Origin: Pseudolabrys taiwanensis
Lineage (GTDB): Bacteria; Pseudomonadota; Alphaproteobacteria; Rhizobiales; Xanthobacteraceae
Reading direction: 5' to 3'
Length of the DNA: 64,000 bases
NCBI RefSeq assembly: GCF_003367395.1
Contig: NZ_CP031417.1
Span: 4,092,001-4,156,000, forward strand
Part shown: positions 16,616 through 25,859 of the stretch, in pieces
Layout of the letters: every line of letters starts with the position of its first letter
Position numbering within the stretch: position 1 is the first letter of the stretch
Notes under the pieces: model-generated
Database searches by the model: none
The model's input: the letters and a program-made list of their open reading frames with translations, nothing else
What the model was told of the DNA's origin: nothing
Made by a program: the position numbers and the translations under genes

Positions 16616-18037
16616 ATGTCCGGCCGTTTCAGCAAACGCGCAGCCGCATCCGAGCCCGCCGCCGTTGCCGAGGCGCCGCCGCCGGCGCCGCTCGTGACCT
16701 TCAGCGTCCTGCCGGAAGCGTCGCCGGTCGAGGCGCCGCCGTTGCAGCCGGCCAATCCGCTGCTCAGCGGCAAGCTGCTCGATGCCAAAGTGCGCCTGCA
16801 CCGCAAGCTGATCGAGGAGATCAACCTCTCGGCCATCGATAAACTGCCGGAGGAAGAGGTGCGGCGGCACGTGACGGGGCTCGTGTCGCAATATGTGCTT
16901 TCCGAGCGGCTTGCGCTCAACGCGCAGGAGCTTGCGGACTTCGTCTCGGAAATCCTCGACGAGATGACGGGGCTTGGTCCGCTTGAGCCGTTGCTTAAAG
17001 ACCCGAGCATCGCCGATATCCTGATCAACGGTCATGAATGCGTCTATGTCGAGCGTCATGGCATGCTCGAGCCGCTGCCGGTGCGCTTCAAGGACGAGCA
17101 GCATCTGTTGCGCATCATCAACAAGATCGTCTCGGCGGTCGGCCGGCGCGTCGACGAATCGCACCCGCTCTGCGACGCGCGTCTGCAGGACGGCTCGCGC
17201 GTCAACGTCGCGGTGCGGCCGATCGGCGTCGACGGGCCGCTGGTCTCGATCCGTAAGTTCTCCAAGAAGAAGCTCGACCTCTCGCGCCTGGTCGAGGTCG
17301 ACGCGTTGCGGCCGCCGATGGCGGAAGTGCTCGCCGCGGCGGTGCGCGCCCGCATCTCGACCATCATTTCGGGCGGCACCGGCTCCGGCAAGACGACGAT
17401 GCTGAACGCGCTGTCCGCCTTCATCTCGGAGAAGGAGCGCTTGCTCACCATCGAGGACGCCGCCGAACTGCAGTTGCAGCAGCCGCATGTCGGTCGCATG
17501 GAGACGCGGCCGCCGAACATCGAAGGCAAAGGCGAGATCCGTCAGCGCGATCTCGTCAAGAACGCCCTGCGTATGCGTCCCGACCGCATCATCCTCGGTG
17601 AGTGCCGCGGCGAGGAAGCTTTCGACATGCTGCAGGCGATGAACACGGGCCACGAGGGCTCGATGGCGACCATCCACGCGAACACGCCGCGCGACGCCGT
17701 CACGCGTCTCGAGCAGATGATCGGCATGGCCGGCTTGCCGATGACCGTCGCCTCGATCCGCGGTCAGATCGCCAACGCCGTCGGCCTTATCGTGCAGCTT
17801 TCGCGTCAGTCGGACGGCAAACGCAAGGTGACGTCGATCGCCGAGATCACCGGGCTCGAGGGTGATATCATCCAGATGCAGGAGATCTTCAAATATGTGC
17901 GCACCGGCACCAAGCCGGACGGCAGTGTCGAGGGTCACTTCCAGGCGACCGGCGTGCGCCCGCGCTTCCTGTCGCATCTCTCGACCATGGGCATCAAAAT
18001 TCCCGGCAGCTACTTCGACCCGTCGCAGCCGCTATGA
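16616..18037 (+). CDS. cpaF: Tad pilus secretion ATPase CpaF (TadA)
   Basis: 473 residues of the GspE/VirB11 superfamily. After a Pro/Ala-rich start it shows the N-terminal domain LGPLEPLLKDPSIADILING (about 120-139), Walker A GGTGSGKTT at 253-261, an Asp-box-like segment (LTIEDAAELQL) and the Walker-B/His region LRMRPDRIILGECRGEEAFDML ... GHEGSMATIHAN. It is the cytoplasmic hexameric motor for pilus extension and retraction, and acts with TadB and TadC encoded next. Confidence 0.96.
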   Translation: MSGRFSKRAAASEPAAVAEAPPPAPLVTFSVLPEASPVEAPPLQPANPLLSGKLLDAKVRLHRKLIEEINLSAIDKLPEEEVRRHVTGLVSQYVLSERLALNAQELADFVSEILDEMTGLGPLEPLLKDPSIADILINGHECVYVERHGMLEPLPVRFKDEQHLLRIINKIVSAVGRRVDESHPLCDARLQDGSRVNVAVRPIGVDGPLVSIRKFSKKKLDLSRLVEVDALRPPMAEVLAAAVRARISTIISGGTGSGKTTMLNALSAFISEKERLLTIEDAAELQLQQPHVGRMETRPPNIEGKGEIRQRDLVKNALRMRPDRIILGECRGEEAFDMLQAMNTGHEGSMATIHANTPRDAVTRLEQMIGMAGLPMTVASIRGQIANAVGLIVQLSRQSDGKRKVTSIAEITGLEGDIIQMQEIFKYVRTGTKPDGSVEGHFQATGVRPRFLSHLSTMGIKIPGSYFDPSQPL

Positions 18038-18046
18038 GCACCGTCT

Positions 18047-18123
18047 CCGCTCATGCCCGCGCAAGCGGGCATCCGTCTCTCCTTCTCCGAAAGGCCGGGC
18101 TGGACTCGCGCGGGAATGAGCGG
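18047..18123. repeat. Family B element between cpaF and tadB
   Basis: CCGCTCATGCCCGC-GCAA-GCGGGC opens the element and TCGCGCGGGAATGAGCGG closes it as an imperfect inverted copy. Its last bases supply the region just upstream of the tadB start codon. Confidence 0.78.
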
Positions 18124-18131
18124 TGAGCTTC

Positions 18132-19097
18132 ATGAACTTCGACCCGATCTATCTCTTCTACATCCTGATCGGCCTGTCGGCGGCGATGCTGGCGGAAGGC
18201 GCCTATCTGCTGTTCTACAACAAGGCGTCCTACCGCAAGAACATCAACCGCCGCCTCAAGATCATCGATGCCAGCAAGACGAGCCGCGAGGATGTGCTGG
18301 TGCAGCTCCGCCGCGAACGCGGCCTGACCGCCAGCGGCGACTACCGGCTGCCGCTGGTCAATCTCAATCAACTGCTGCTGCAGTCGGGTCTGACCATCGG
18401 TCTCGGCAAGTTGGTGCTCATCGTGCTGGTGCTGGCGGTCGGCTCTTTCGTCGGCACCATGATGTTCGACGGCAAGATTTCGCATGCGCTGTTCGGCGCC
18501 GTCTTCGGCGGGTTCGTGCTGCCGCTGATGCTGCTCAAGTTCATGCGGGCGCGGCGCCAGAAGAAGTTCGGCGCGCAGTTCCCCGATGCGATCGACATCA
18601 TCGTGCGTTCGCTGCGCGCCGGCCATCCGGTGCCGGTCGCCATCAATATGGTGGCGCGTGAAATGGCCGATCCGGTCGGCAGCGAGTTCGGCCTCGTCAC
18701 CGACGAGATCACTTACGGCGCCGACCTCGAAGGCGCCATGCGCAACCTCTACTATCGTGTCGGCACCGACGATCTGCCGCTGTTCGTCACCGCGGTGGCG
18801 ATTCAAGGCTCGACCGGCGGCAATCTCGGCGAGATTCTCGAAAACCTGTCATCTGTCATCCGCCAGCGTTTCAAGATGCGCCGCAAGATCCGCTCGTTGG
18901 CGGCGGAAGGCCGCGCCTCGGCGCTGATCCTGTCGTCGCTGCCGATCCTGATGTTCGGCGTGATCAATTTCATGGTGCCAGACTTCTACGCCAGCGTCTG
19001 GCACGAGAGCCTGACCAAGATCGCGCTGGCCGGCGCCGGGGCCTGGATGGGCATCGGCAACTTCATCATGTACCGCATGGTCAACTTCAAGATCTGA
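18132..19097 (+). CDS. tadB: Tad inner-membrane platform protein TadB
   Basis: 321 residues from ATG 18132; a GTG at 18123 in the same frame would add three residues. N-terminal and central membrane helices are followed by the T2SS-F domain FPDAIDIIVRSLRAGHPVPVAINMVAREM (near 150-180) and C-terminal helices, the layout of TadB/GspF platform proteins. It anchors the ATPase CpaF in the membrane. The ribosome site (GGTGAG) is made by the end of the palindromic element that separates it from cpaF. Confidence 0.92.
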   Translation: MNFDPIYLFYILIGLSAAMLAEGAYLLFYNKASYRKNINRRLKIIDASKTSREDVLVQLRRERGLTASGDYRLPLVNLNQLLLQSGLTIGLGKLVLIVLVLAVGSFVGTMMFDGKISHALFGAVFGGFVLPLMLLKFMRARRQKKFGAQFPDAIDIIVRSLRAGHPVPVAINMVAREMADPVGSEFGLVTDEITYGADLEGAMRNLYYRVGTDDLPLFVTAVAIQGSTGGNLGEILENLSSVIRQRFKMRRKIRSLAAEGRASALILSSLPILMFGVINFMVPDFYASVWHESLTKIALAGAGAWMGIGNFIMYRMVNFKI

Positions 19098-19099
19098 CG

Positions 19100-20062
19100 A
19101 TGGACACAGCCGCTTCCATCTTCGCCACGATGTTTAGCGACGGCAGCAGCCTGATGCTCGGCATTCTGGTTTTCTTGACGGCCGGCATTCTGGCATTCTC
19201 GCTCATGGCGGTGGTGCGCGTGCGGGGAGCGGTCAAGCGCCGCGCGGCGCGGCTCGTGGACGACAGCGCACGCACGCCGAGCCGGTCGCTGCGCCATTCC
19301 AGCGTCAAGGCGGTGGCGCGGCTCATCGATTACACCAACAAGCACTATGCCGCGAGCGACGACGGCGCCATGAAGGTGCTGCGCCAGCGCCTTGTCCAGG
19401 CCGGCATCTACGATCCGCGCGGCGTCGCCTTCTTCTTTCTGATCCGCACCGCGCTGGCGGTCGGTCTTGCCACGGCGCTGTTTCTGCTGCTGCCGCTGTT
19501 TCGGCCGGTCACCGGCGGCATGTTCTGGATGATGGTGATGGGCGCCGGCATCGTCGGTTATGTCGGCCCGAGCATGTATCTCGACCGGCGCATCGCGGCC
19601 CGTAAAGTCGAGCACCAATCCGGCTTTCCGGACTTTATGGATCTGCTCGTGGTCTGCGCCGATTCCGGCCTGTCGATGGAAGCCGCGCTCGAACGCGTCG
19701 GGCGCGAACTGGGTGAGAGCTATCCGTCGCTCACGTCGAACATTCACATTACCAACCTCGAAATCCGCGCCGGCCGTAACCTGAAGGAAGCGCTCGAGCG
19801 CTTTGCCGAGCGCCTGGCGTTGGAAGAAGCGCGCGCCTTCGCGACCTTGATCAATCAGTCGATCGATCTCGGCTCCTCGATCACGGACGCACTGCGCGTT
19901 TATTCGGAGGATATGCGGCACAAGCGCCTGTCGCGTGCGGAGGAGAAGGCCTATGCGCTGCCGGCCAAGCTCTCTTTGCCGATGATGATCTGCATATTCC
20001 CTGTCATCTTCGTGGTGATCCTGCTGCCCGTCGTGGTCCGGCTGACCGGTGGCGCGCACTGA
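19100..20062 (+). CDS. tadC: Tad inner-membrane platform protein TadC
   Basis: 320 residues, starting two bases after the tadB stop. The layout repeats that of TadB: N-terminal helix, paired helices near 113-155, a T2SS-F segment FPDFMDLLVVCADSGLSMEAALERV, and a C-terminal hydrophobic helix (LPMMICIFPVIFVVILLPVV). TadB and TadC form the inner-membrane platform of the pilus machine. Confidence 0.92.
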   Translation: MDTAASIFATMFSDGSSLMLGILVFLTAGILAFSLMAVVRVRGAVKRRAARLVDDSARTPSRSLRHSSVKAVARLIDYTNKHYAASDDGAMKVLRQRLVQAGIYDPRGVAFFFLIRTALAVGLATALFLLLPLFRPVTGGMFWMMVMGAGIVGYVGPSMYLDRRIAARKVEHQSGFPDFMDLLVVCADSGLSMEAALERVGRELGESYPSLTSNIHITNLEIRAGRNLKEALERFAERLALEEARAFATLINQSIDLGSSITDALRVYSEDMRHKRLSRAEEKAYALPAKLSLPMMICIFPVIFVVILLPVVVRLTGGAH

Positions 20063-20144
20063 TGTCGGCGAGGAAGATGCGGGGAAGGTTTGTTAACTGC
20101 GGTTTCCTAAGCTCGAAAGGTCCGGCGTCTCCGGTAGGCTCGTG

Positions 20145-20729
20145 ATGCGTATTCTAATGCCCCGCACGCTGGTGATCGCAGCTCTCGGCCTATGGCTCGC
20201 CGGCTGCAACGCCCTGACCACCACGCAATCGGACGGGCTCGGCCTCAAGAGCGACGGTAGCGATGCTTTTGCGTCGGCTTCGCCTGACATCGCCAAAGCC
20301 GAGGCGCTGCCCACCGGTGATACCACCACGACCGAGCCAGGCTTGTTCGGCGGCAATCCTGGCGACGATCTCAACCAGGGCAAGAAATATTTCCGCGTCG
20401 GCAACTACGGCATGGCCGAGCGCTACTTCCGCCGTGCCGTCGAATTGCATCCGCGCGACGCCGAGTCCTGGATCGGGCTGGCTGCCGCCTACGACCGGCT
20501 GCGCCGTTTCGACCTGGCCGACCGCGCCTATAGCGAGGCGATCCGCCTTGTTGGGCCGACGGTCGAGATCCTGAACAACCAGGGCTACTCCTACATGCTG
20601 CGCGGTGATCTCAAGCGCGCGCGGCAAACGTTGCTGATGGCGCAGCGGAAAGATCCCGCCAACCGCTTCGTGCAGAACAATCTGCAGCTGCTCGCCGCCA
20701 GTGCCGGCGAGGCCAAAGCGGTCGAGTAG
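20145..20729 (+). CDS. tadD: TPR lipoprotein TadD-like
   Basis: 194 residues from ATG 20145 (GTG 20142 and ATG 20157 are alternatives). A lipoprotein signal (RTLVIAALGLWLAGC) is followed by a disordered stretch and TPR repeats from about residue 75 (YFRVGNYGMAERYFRRAVEL ... ESWIGLAAAYDRLRRFDLAD). TadD proteins are periplasmic-facing lipoproteins needed for Flp pilus assembly. It closes the local pilus cluster; no TadE, TadF, TadG, pilin or prepilin peptidase follows. Confidence 0.82.
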   Translation: MRILMPRTLVIAALGLWLAGCNALTTTQSDGLGLKSDGSDAFASASPDIAKAEALPTGDTTTTEPGLFGGNPGDDLNQGKKYFRVGNYGMAERYFRRAVELHPRDAESWIGLAAAYDRLRRFDLADRAYSEAIRLVGPTVEILNNQGYSYMLRGDLKRARQTLLMAQRKDPANRFVQNNLQLLAASAGEAKAVE

Positions 20730-20865
20730 GCGCCGAACCTTTCCGATTTTTCACAATGGAACGGACCGTTTGGGGCGTCCCGCGGCTTCCGGCCGGACGC
20801 GTTTACCCATACATAAGGGTGTCCCTCCCCGGGGGCGTGCGTGAGGCAAAACCGTAGGTCCGTGA

Positions 20866-21342
20866 ATGTTCGAGGCTGTCCGTAAGCTGCTTGCCGACCT
20901 GACCGAGGACGGCAAGCACCCGAGCCGTTTCGAGGAAAACGATTACCGCGTCGCCGCGGCCGCGCTGCTGGTGCATACCGCCGCGATCGACGGCAGCATC
21001 TCGGAGCCCGAGCGCACCCGGCTGCACGAGGTGATCAAGCAGCGCTTCGAGCTCGACGACGAGGCGACCGACGAACTGGTGGCCGAAGCGATCGAAGCCG
21101 ACGAGCAGGCGATCGACCTTTACCACTTCACCGCCCGGCTCAATCGTTCGCTCGACGAGAAGGGGCGCGCGCGCGTGGTCGAGATGATGTGGCAGATCGT
21201 GTTTGCCGATGGCGCCGCGACCGAGTTCGAGGATAATCTGATCTGGCGCGCGGCCGATCTGTTGCATGTGCCGGGCGAGGAACGCATCGCGCTACGCGAG
21301 CGCGTGTCGGGTCTCAAGACCCAAGAAGAAGAGAACAACTGA
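20866..21342 (+). CDS. TerB-family tellurite-resistance-like protein (COG4103)
   Basis: 158 residues, helical and acidic, with the TerB-like segments RVAAAALLVHTAAIDGSISEPE and MMWQIVFADGAATEFEDNLIWR, each with acidic positions typical of the metal-binding TerB fold. The family is cytoplasmic and poorly understood; tellurite resistance is only a family name. It ends three bases before the SDR gene, so the two are co-transcribed. Confidence 0.82.
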   Translation: MFEAVRKLLADLTEDGKHPSRFEENDYRVAAAALLVHTAAIDGSISEPERTRLHEVIKQRFELDDEATDELVAEAIEADEQAIDLYHFTARLNRSLDEKGRARVVEMMWQIVFADGAATEFEDNLIWRAADLLHVPGEERIALRERVSGLKTQEEENN

Positions 21343-21345
21343 CGT

Positions 21346-22146
21346 ATGAGCGGCCTGCGCCCCGTCACGGTGATCACTGGTGCTTCGGCCGGCATCGGCG
21401 TCGCGCTGGCGCAGGTGTTTGGGCGGGCCGGCCATGAACTTGCGCTGGTGGCGCGACGGGCCGACCGGCTCAACGCCTTGGCCGACGAGATCGGCGCCAA
21501 GGGCGTCAGCCGGCCGCTGGTGATCGTCGACGATCTCGCGGTGGCGGGCGCGGGCGCCCGCATCGGTGCGGCGCTCGCGGCGCAGGGCGCCGAGCCGCAG
21601 TTCATGGTCAACAATGCCGGCTTCGGCCTCGTCGGTCCGGTGATCGAGCACGACCGCGAGGAGCAGCTCGCGATGATCGACCTCAACGTTCGCACGCTGA
21701 CCGACCTGTCGCTCGCCTTTGTCGATCCGCTTGCCCGCCATCGTGGCGGCCTGCTCAACGTCGCGTCGATCGCCAGTTTCATGCCGGGCCCCGGCTCGGC
21801 CGTCTATTACGCGACCAAGGCCTATGTGCTGTCCTTCACCGAAGCCCTCCACTGCGAGCTCAAGCCGCGCGGTATCCGCGTCACCGCACTTTGCCCCGGC
21901 CCGGTGCAGACCGAGTTTGCCGCCCGCGCCGGGGTCGACGAAGCCCATTCGCCCCCGGTGTTGCTGCGCTCGCCGGAGGCAGTCGCCGACGCCGGTTATC
22001 GGGGCCTGATGGCCGGCCGGCGCGTGGTCATCCCCGGTCTCGTCAACAGGGCCGTCACGGTGGCCGTCCAGCTCGTGCCGCGGCGCAGGTTGCTACAAGC
22101 GATCGCCGCGCGGCAGAAACGCCGCCAGGCCGCGCAGGGCACATAG
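21346..22146 (+). CDS. SDR-family oxidoreductase
   Basis: 266 residues of the classical short-chain dehydrogenase type: cofactor motif TGASAGIG at 11-18, NNAG at 89-92, catalytic S141, and Y154-x3-K158. The group (DltE/YqjQ-like) uses NAD(P)H on diverse alcohols and ketones. The C-terminal region carries a basic tail (RQKRRQAAQGT). The substrate is unknown. It is joined to the TerB-like gene by three bases. Confidence 0.85.
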   Translation: MSGLRPVTVITGASAGIGVALAQVFGRAGHELALVARRADRLNALADEIGAKGVSRPLVIVDDLAVAGAGARIGAALAAQGAEPQFMVNNAGFGLVGPVIEHDREEQLAMIDLNVRTLTDLSLAFVDPLARHRGGLLNVASIASFMPGPGSAVYYATKAYVLSFTEALHCELKPRGIRVTALCPGPVQTEFAARAGVDEAHSPPVLLRSPEAVADAGYRGLMAGRRVVIPGLVNRAVTVAVQLVPRRRLLQAIAARQKRRQAAQGT

Positions 22147-22160
22147 CGGCTGGCCGCCGC

Positions 22161-22218
22161 CTGCGGTTGCAAACCGCAGCGAACAGCTTACTACTTTGTT
22201 GCGCGGTTTTCGCGCAAC
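22161..22218. repeat. Two perfect hairpins after the SDR gene
   Basis: CTGCGGTT-GCA-AACCGCAG at 22161-22179 and GTTGCGCG-GTTTT-CGCGCAAC at 22198-22218 are perfect 8-bp stems in the 79-bp gap before the amidotransferase gene. Neither is followed by a T-run. They may act as a factor-dependent terminator or processing site. Confidence 0.7.
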
Positions 22219-22225
22219 GGACGCC

Positions 22226-22948
22226 ATGCTGAAGCCCGTCATCCTCGTCCTGCACCAGGAGCACTCTTCCCCCGGCCGTGTCGGTCAGGTGCTGGCGAAG
22301 CTCGGCTATCCCCTCGACATCCGCCGCCCTCGTTTCGGCGATCCGTTGCCGGAGAGCATGGACGATCATGCCGGCGCGGTGATCTTCGGCGGGCCCCAGA
22401 GCGCCAATGACGACGACGAGTTCGTCAAACGCGAGATCGACTGGATCGCCGTGCCGCTGCGCGACAAGAAGCCTTATCTCGGCATCTGTCTCGGCGCGCA
22501 GATGATGGCGCGTCAACTCGGCGCGCGCGTCTCGCCGCATCCGCAAGGTCACGCCGAGGTCGGCTACTATCCGATCCGTCCGACGGACGTTGGCCGCGCG
22601 CTGTGCGCCGAGTGGCCGGACCGCGTCTATCAATGGCACCGCGAGGGCTTCGAGCTGCCGGCCGGCGGCGAACTGCTTGCTGAGGGCGACGCCTTCTCGG
22701 TGCAGGCGTTCCGCTACGGCACCGGCTATGCGCTACAGTTCCATCCCGAAGTGACGCATGCGATGATGTATCGTTGGCTGGTGCGCGGCGCCCATCGCAT
22801 GGATCTGCCGGGTACCAAGCAGCGGCATGAGCACATCGCCGACCGCTTCGTCTACGATCCGGCGGCGATGAACTGGCTGGCCGCCTTCATCGATTGTTGG
22901 ATCGGCCGCAAGCCGGCGGTCGCGGCGCAGCGCGCGATCGCTTCCTGA
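22226..22948 (+). CDS. Class I glutamine amidotransferase domain protein
   Basis: 240 residues from ATG 22226. The nucleophile elbow GICLGAQ puts the catalytic Cys at 88, and H173 and E175 in QFHPEV complete the triad. Stand-alone proteins of this type (GMP-synthase-amidotransferase-like) hydrolyse glutamine or gamma-glutamyl amides; the partner is not evident. A long upstream frame would pass through the second hairpin and was not used. Confidence 0.85.
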   Translation: MLKPVILVLHQEHSSPGRVGQVLAKLGYPLDIRRPRFGDPLPESMDDHAGAVIFGGPQSANDDDEFVKREIDWIAVPLRDKKPYLGICLGAQMMARQLGARVSPHPQGHAEVGYYPIRPTDVGRALCAEWPDRVYQWHREGFELPAGGELLAEGDAFSVQAFRYGTGYALQFHPEVTHAMMYRWLVRGAHRMDLPGTKQRHEHIADRFVYDPAAMNWLAAFIDCWIGRKPAVAAQRAIAS

Positions 22949-23037
22949 GGCGCTGCCGGGCGGCTTGACAAATCACCGGATGGCTTGCTCGGTTTGTCCT
23001 TGGGGGCGGTCGAGGGCGTACGCGAGGAGGCGCGTGG

Positions 23038-24480
23038 ATGTTGGACGCGAGCGATACCGGACGCCCGCCGCCGCGTCCGATCACCGCCGCCCTTACCGCG
23101 ATCCTGCGTGGGTCGGACGGCGTGCTCGACCTCTTGCCGGTCGCGACCTTCATCACCGATGCGCGCGGCACCATCCTGCAATACAACCAGCGCGCGGTTG
23201 AGATCTGGGGCCGGACGCCCAGGCCCGGTCAGACGCACGAGCAATTTAACGAAAATACGCGCTATCGCGAGGCGGACGGCACGCCGATGGCGCGCTCGCT
23301 GCTGTCCGACGTGCTCGCGACCGGGCGTTCGATACGAGACGCGGAGCGCATCGTCGAGCGGCCGGACGGGACGACGATCATCGTGTCCGTGAATATCGAT
23401 CCTTTGCGCAACGCCAGGGGCGAGCTCGTCGGCGCGGTGAACTGTTTCCTCGACATCACCGAGCGCAAGCGCATGGACGCGGCGCTCGAGCAATCGCGCC
23501 TGCACGTGCTGGAGCAGGAGCAGCGTCTGGCCGCCACCTACGAGCATGTGGCGATCGGCATCAGCGAGATCGCGCCGAACGGGCAGCTGTTGCGGGTCAA
23601 CGAAGCGATGTGCGCGATCACCGGGCACAGCCGTGACGAGATGCTGTCGGGTTGGCTGTTCCGTCACACGCATCCGGACGACAGCGACATCGATCGCGCC
23701 GCCTTCGAGGAACAGGTCTCGGGCAAGCTCGAATTCTATTCGGTGGAGAAGCGGCTCATCCGCAAGGACGGCCGCATCATCTGGATCGCGGTGCGTTCCT
23801 CCCCGGTGCGCGCGGCCGACGGTCAGCTTCTCTACGTCGTGCGCGTGGTGCAGGATATCACCGAACGCAAGGCGGCCGAGCAGCGGCAGAAGCTTCTCAT
23901 CGACGAACTGAATCACCGCGTGAAGAACACCCTCGCCACGGTGCAGTCGCTGGCGGCGCAAACCGCGCGCGGAGCCGTGACGCCCGCGATTTTCCGCGAG
24001 CGCTTCGAAGGCCGATTGATCGCGCTGTCGAAGGCGCACGATCAGCTCACGCAGCATCACTGGGAAAGCGCCGACTTGCGCGGTCTGTTGTCGGCGAGCT
24101 TCGGGCCTTACCTCGGCACGGTGCCGGAACGGGTCGTGCTCCGCGGCGAGAATGTGGTGCTGCGGCCGCGCATCGTGCTGACGCTGGCCATGGCGATGCA
24201 CGAACTGGCGACCAACGCCGCCAAATACGGCGCGCTGTCGGCGCCGAGCGGCCGCGTCGAGATCACGTGGCAAGCGGTCGAGGCGGATGGCCGGCGGCAG
24301 TTGCGGATCGATTGGGTGGAGCAGGGCGGGCCGCCGGTCGTAGAGCCCGCGCAGCGCAGCTTCGGCTCCAAATTGATTGAAGGCAGCATCGCCGCCGAGC
24401 TGGGTGGCAGCGCCAAGCTGCACTTTGCGCCGGCGGGCTTGCGCTGCGAAATCGTCGTTCCTCTGGAAGCGGCGGCGTAA
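23038..24480 (+). CDS. PAS-PAS HWE-family sensor histidine kinase
   Basis: 480 residues, soluble, with two PAS domains (about 35-145 with a PAC segment VNCFLDITERKRM, and 165-285 with VVQDITERKAAE) and a HWE/HisKA_2 kinase core. The phosphoacceptor is H293 in ELNHRVKNTLA, and the N box is HELATNAAKYG with N393. Such kinases sense light, redox or small molecules and often feed the alphaproteobacterial general stress response. No response regulator gene is adjacent. The PAS ligand is unknown; no clear LOV-type GRNCRFLQ motif is present. Confidence 0.9.
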   Translation: MLDASDTGRPPPRPITAALTAILRGSDGVLDLLPVATFITDARGTILQYNQRAVEIWGRTPRPGQTHEQFNENTRYREADGTPMARSLLSDVLATGRSIRDAERIVERPDGTTIIVSVNIDPLRNARGELVGAVNCFLDITERKRMDAALEQSRLHVLEQEQRLAATYEHVAIGISEIAPNGQLLRVNEAMCAITGHSRDEMLSGWLFRHTHPDDSDIDRAAFEEQVSGKLEFYSVEKRLIRKDGRIIWIAVRSSPVRAADGQLLYVVRVVQDITERKAAEQRQKLLIDELNHRVKNTLATVQSLAAQTARGAVTPAIFRERFEGRLIALSKAHDQLTQHHWESADLRGLLSASFGPYLGTVPERVVLRGENVVLRPRIVLTLAMAMHELATNAAKYGALSAPSGRVEITWQAVEADGRRQLRIDWVEQGGPPVVEPAQRSFGSKLIEGSIAAELGGSAKLHFAPAGLRCEIVVPLEAAA

Positions 24481-24718
24481 CGCAGGGACGGGCCGCTGGC
24501 CGCGCGCTTCAGTCGCAGCAGATGGGAGAGTGCGCGCGGCTTGGCGCTGCGCTCGCACGCTTTGGCTGCAAAGGCCGGGCGCTACGTTCTATCTTTCTGT
24601 ACGTCGGTACCGTGCGCGTCGACAGGTCACACATAATCGTCGCGGCCGTGCACGCCATCGATTGCGACGTTTCCTTCCGGACGCTAGTCAGGTGGCCAAT
24701 AAAGGGGGAAATGTCCAA

Positions 24719-25696
24719 ATGGAATTGTCGCGTCGTACGCTTCTCAATATCGGTGGCGGTGTTCTCGGTGCCGCGGCGTTGCCGCGCTGGGCGCATGCCG
24801 AAACCTATCCGGCACGGCCTGTCCGCATCGTCGTCGGCTTTTCGCCGGGCGGCGCGCCGGACATCGTCGCGCGCCTGTTCGCGCAATGGCTGTCGGATCG
24901 CCTCGGTCAGCGCTTCATCGTCGAGAACAAGGCGGGTGCCGGCGGCAACATGGGCACCGACACCGTCGCCAAGGCGGCGCCCGATGGCTACACGCTGCTG
25001 CTGGTCGCCCCCAACGATGCGATCAATGCGTCGCTTTACGAGAAGCTGAATTATAACTTCCTGCGCGACCTCGAGCCGGTCGTGGCGATCGCGCGCACGC
25101 CGCAGGTGCTGGAGGTCAATCCCTCGGTTCCGGCGAGCACGGTGCCGGAGCTGATCGCCTATATGAAGGCCAATCCCGGCAAGCTCACATTGGCGTCGCC
25201 CGGCGTCGGCACCGGGCCGCACATGGTCGCCGAGCTTTTCCGCACCAAGGCCGGCGTCGATTTCGTCCACGTACCGTACCGGGGCGCGGGCGCCGCGCTC
25301 GGCGACACCGTGGGTGGCCAGGTGCAGATGATCTTCACCACGGTGCCGTCGTCGCGCGAGTTCGTGCGGGCGGGTAAGCTCAGGGCGCTCGGTGTGAGCA
25401 CCGACGCCGGCTCGCTTCAGTTGCCGGACGTGCCGCCGCTGAGCAAGTTCGTGCCGGGCTTCGAGGCCAGCTTCTGGATGGGCCTTGCCGCGCCTAAGAA
25501 CACGCCGCCGGAGGTGGTCGCCATCCTGAACAAGACGGTCAACGCGATTCTCGCCGACGAGGCGGTCAAGACGCGCCTGACCGAGATGGACACGCGGCCG
25601 ATGGGTGGCTCTCCAGCCGACTTCAAGACATTCATCGCCGCCGAGACCGACAAATGGGCGGCGGTGGTCAAAGCGGCCAAGCTCAAACCGGAATAA
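24719..25696 (+). CDS. TctC/Bug-family tripartite tricarboxylate binding protein (1)
   Basis: 325 residues from ATG 24719 behind a GGGGGA ribosome site. The N-terminus SRRTLLNIGGGVLGAAALPRWAHA is a Tat-like signal peptide. The mature protein has the family hallmarks YPARPVRIVVGFSPGGAPDIVAR, VENKAGAGGNMGTDTVAKAAPDGYTLL and PYRGAGAALGDTVGGQVQMIF. These proteins bind carboxylates in the periplasm for TctAB transporters or sensors. No TctA/TctB genes are nearby. It is followed by a GC-rich hairpin. Confidence 0.9.
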   Translation: MELSRRTLLNIGGGVLGAAALPRWAHAETYPARPVRIVVGFSPGGAPDIVARLFAQWLSDRLGQRFIVENKAGAGGNMGTDTVAKAAPDGYTLLLVAPNDAINASLYEKLNYNFLRDLEPVVAIARTPQVLEVNPSVPASTVPELIAYMKANPGKLTLASPGVGTGPHMVAELFRTKAGVDFVHVPYRGAGAALGDTVGGQVQMIFTTVPSSREFVRAGKLRALGVSTDAGSLQLPDVPPLSKFVPGFEASFWMGLAAPKNTPPEVVAILNKTVNAILADEAVKTRLTEMDTRPMGGSPADFKTFIAAETDKWAAVVKAAKLKPE

Positions 25697-25859
25697 GGGG
25701 AGGGCAGGGTCGCCGACATGCCCGGGGCCGGCGGTCGCTCGCCGGCCTTCGCCGCGCGACTGGCCGCGGGCGCACAGCGGCGCGCTTCTTGAGTCCGGAT
25801 GTGTGGAAAGGTCCTTGCAGGCCGGCCGGCTCGCGGGAGCTCACGAAGCGGGCGAAGGT
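25697..25859. other. Intergenic region with hairpin between the TctC gene and tRNA-Ala
   Basis: It contains a perfect 8-bp inverted repeat GGCCGGCG / CGCCGGCC at 25726-25747 with a six-base loop and no T-run. It could end the TctC transcript, or be a repeat. No gene is seen between it and the tRNA on the other strand. Confidence 0.5.

Noticed and set aside
22852..24558. A 568-codon minus-strand open frame over the histidine kinase.
   Set aside because: Antisense shadow of the PAS-HWE kinase; translation is Arg/His-rich without recognisable domains.
24481..24718. Possible gene between the histidine kinase and the first TctC gene.
   Set aside because: The frame that extends upstream of the TctC ATG has no ribosome site and reads a biased sequence; the strong ribosome site is directly before 24719.
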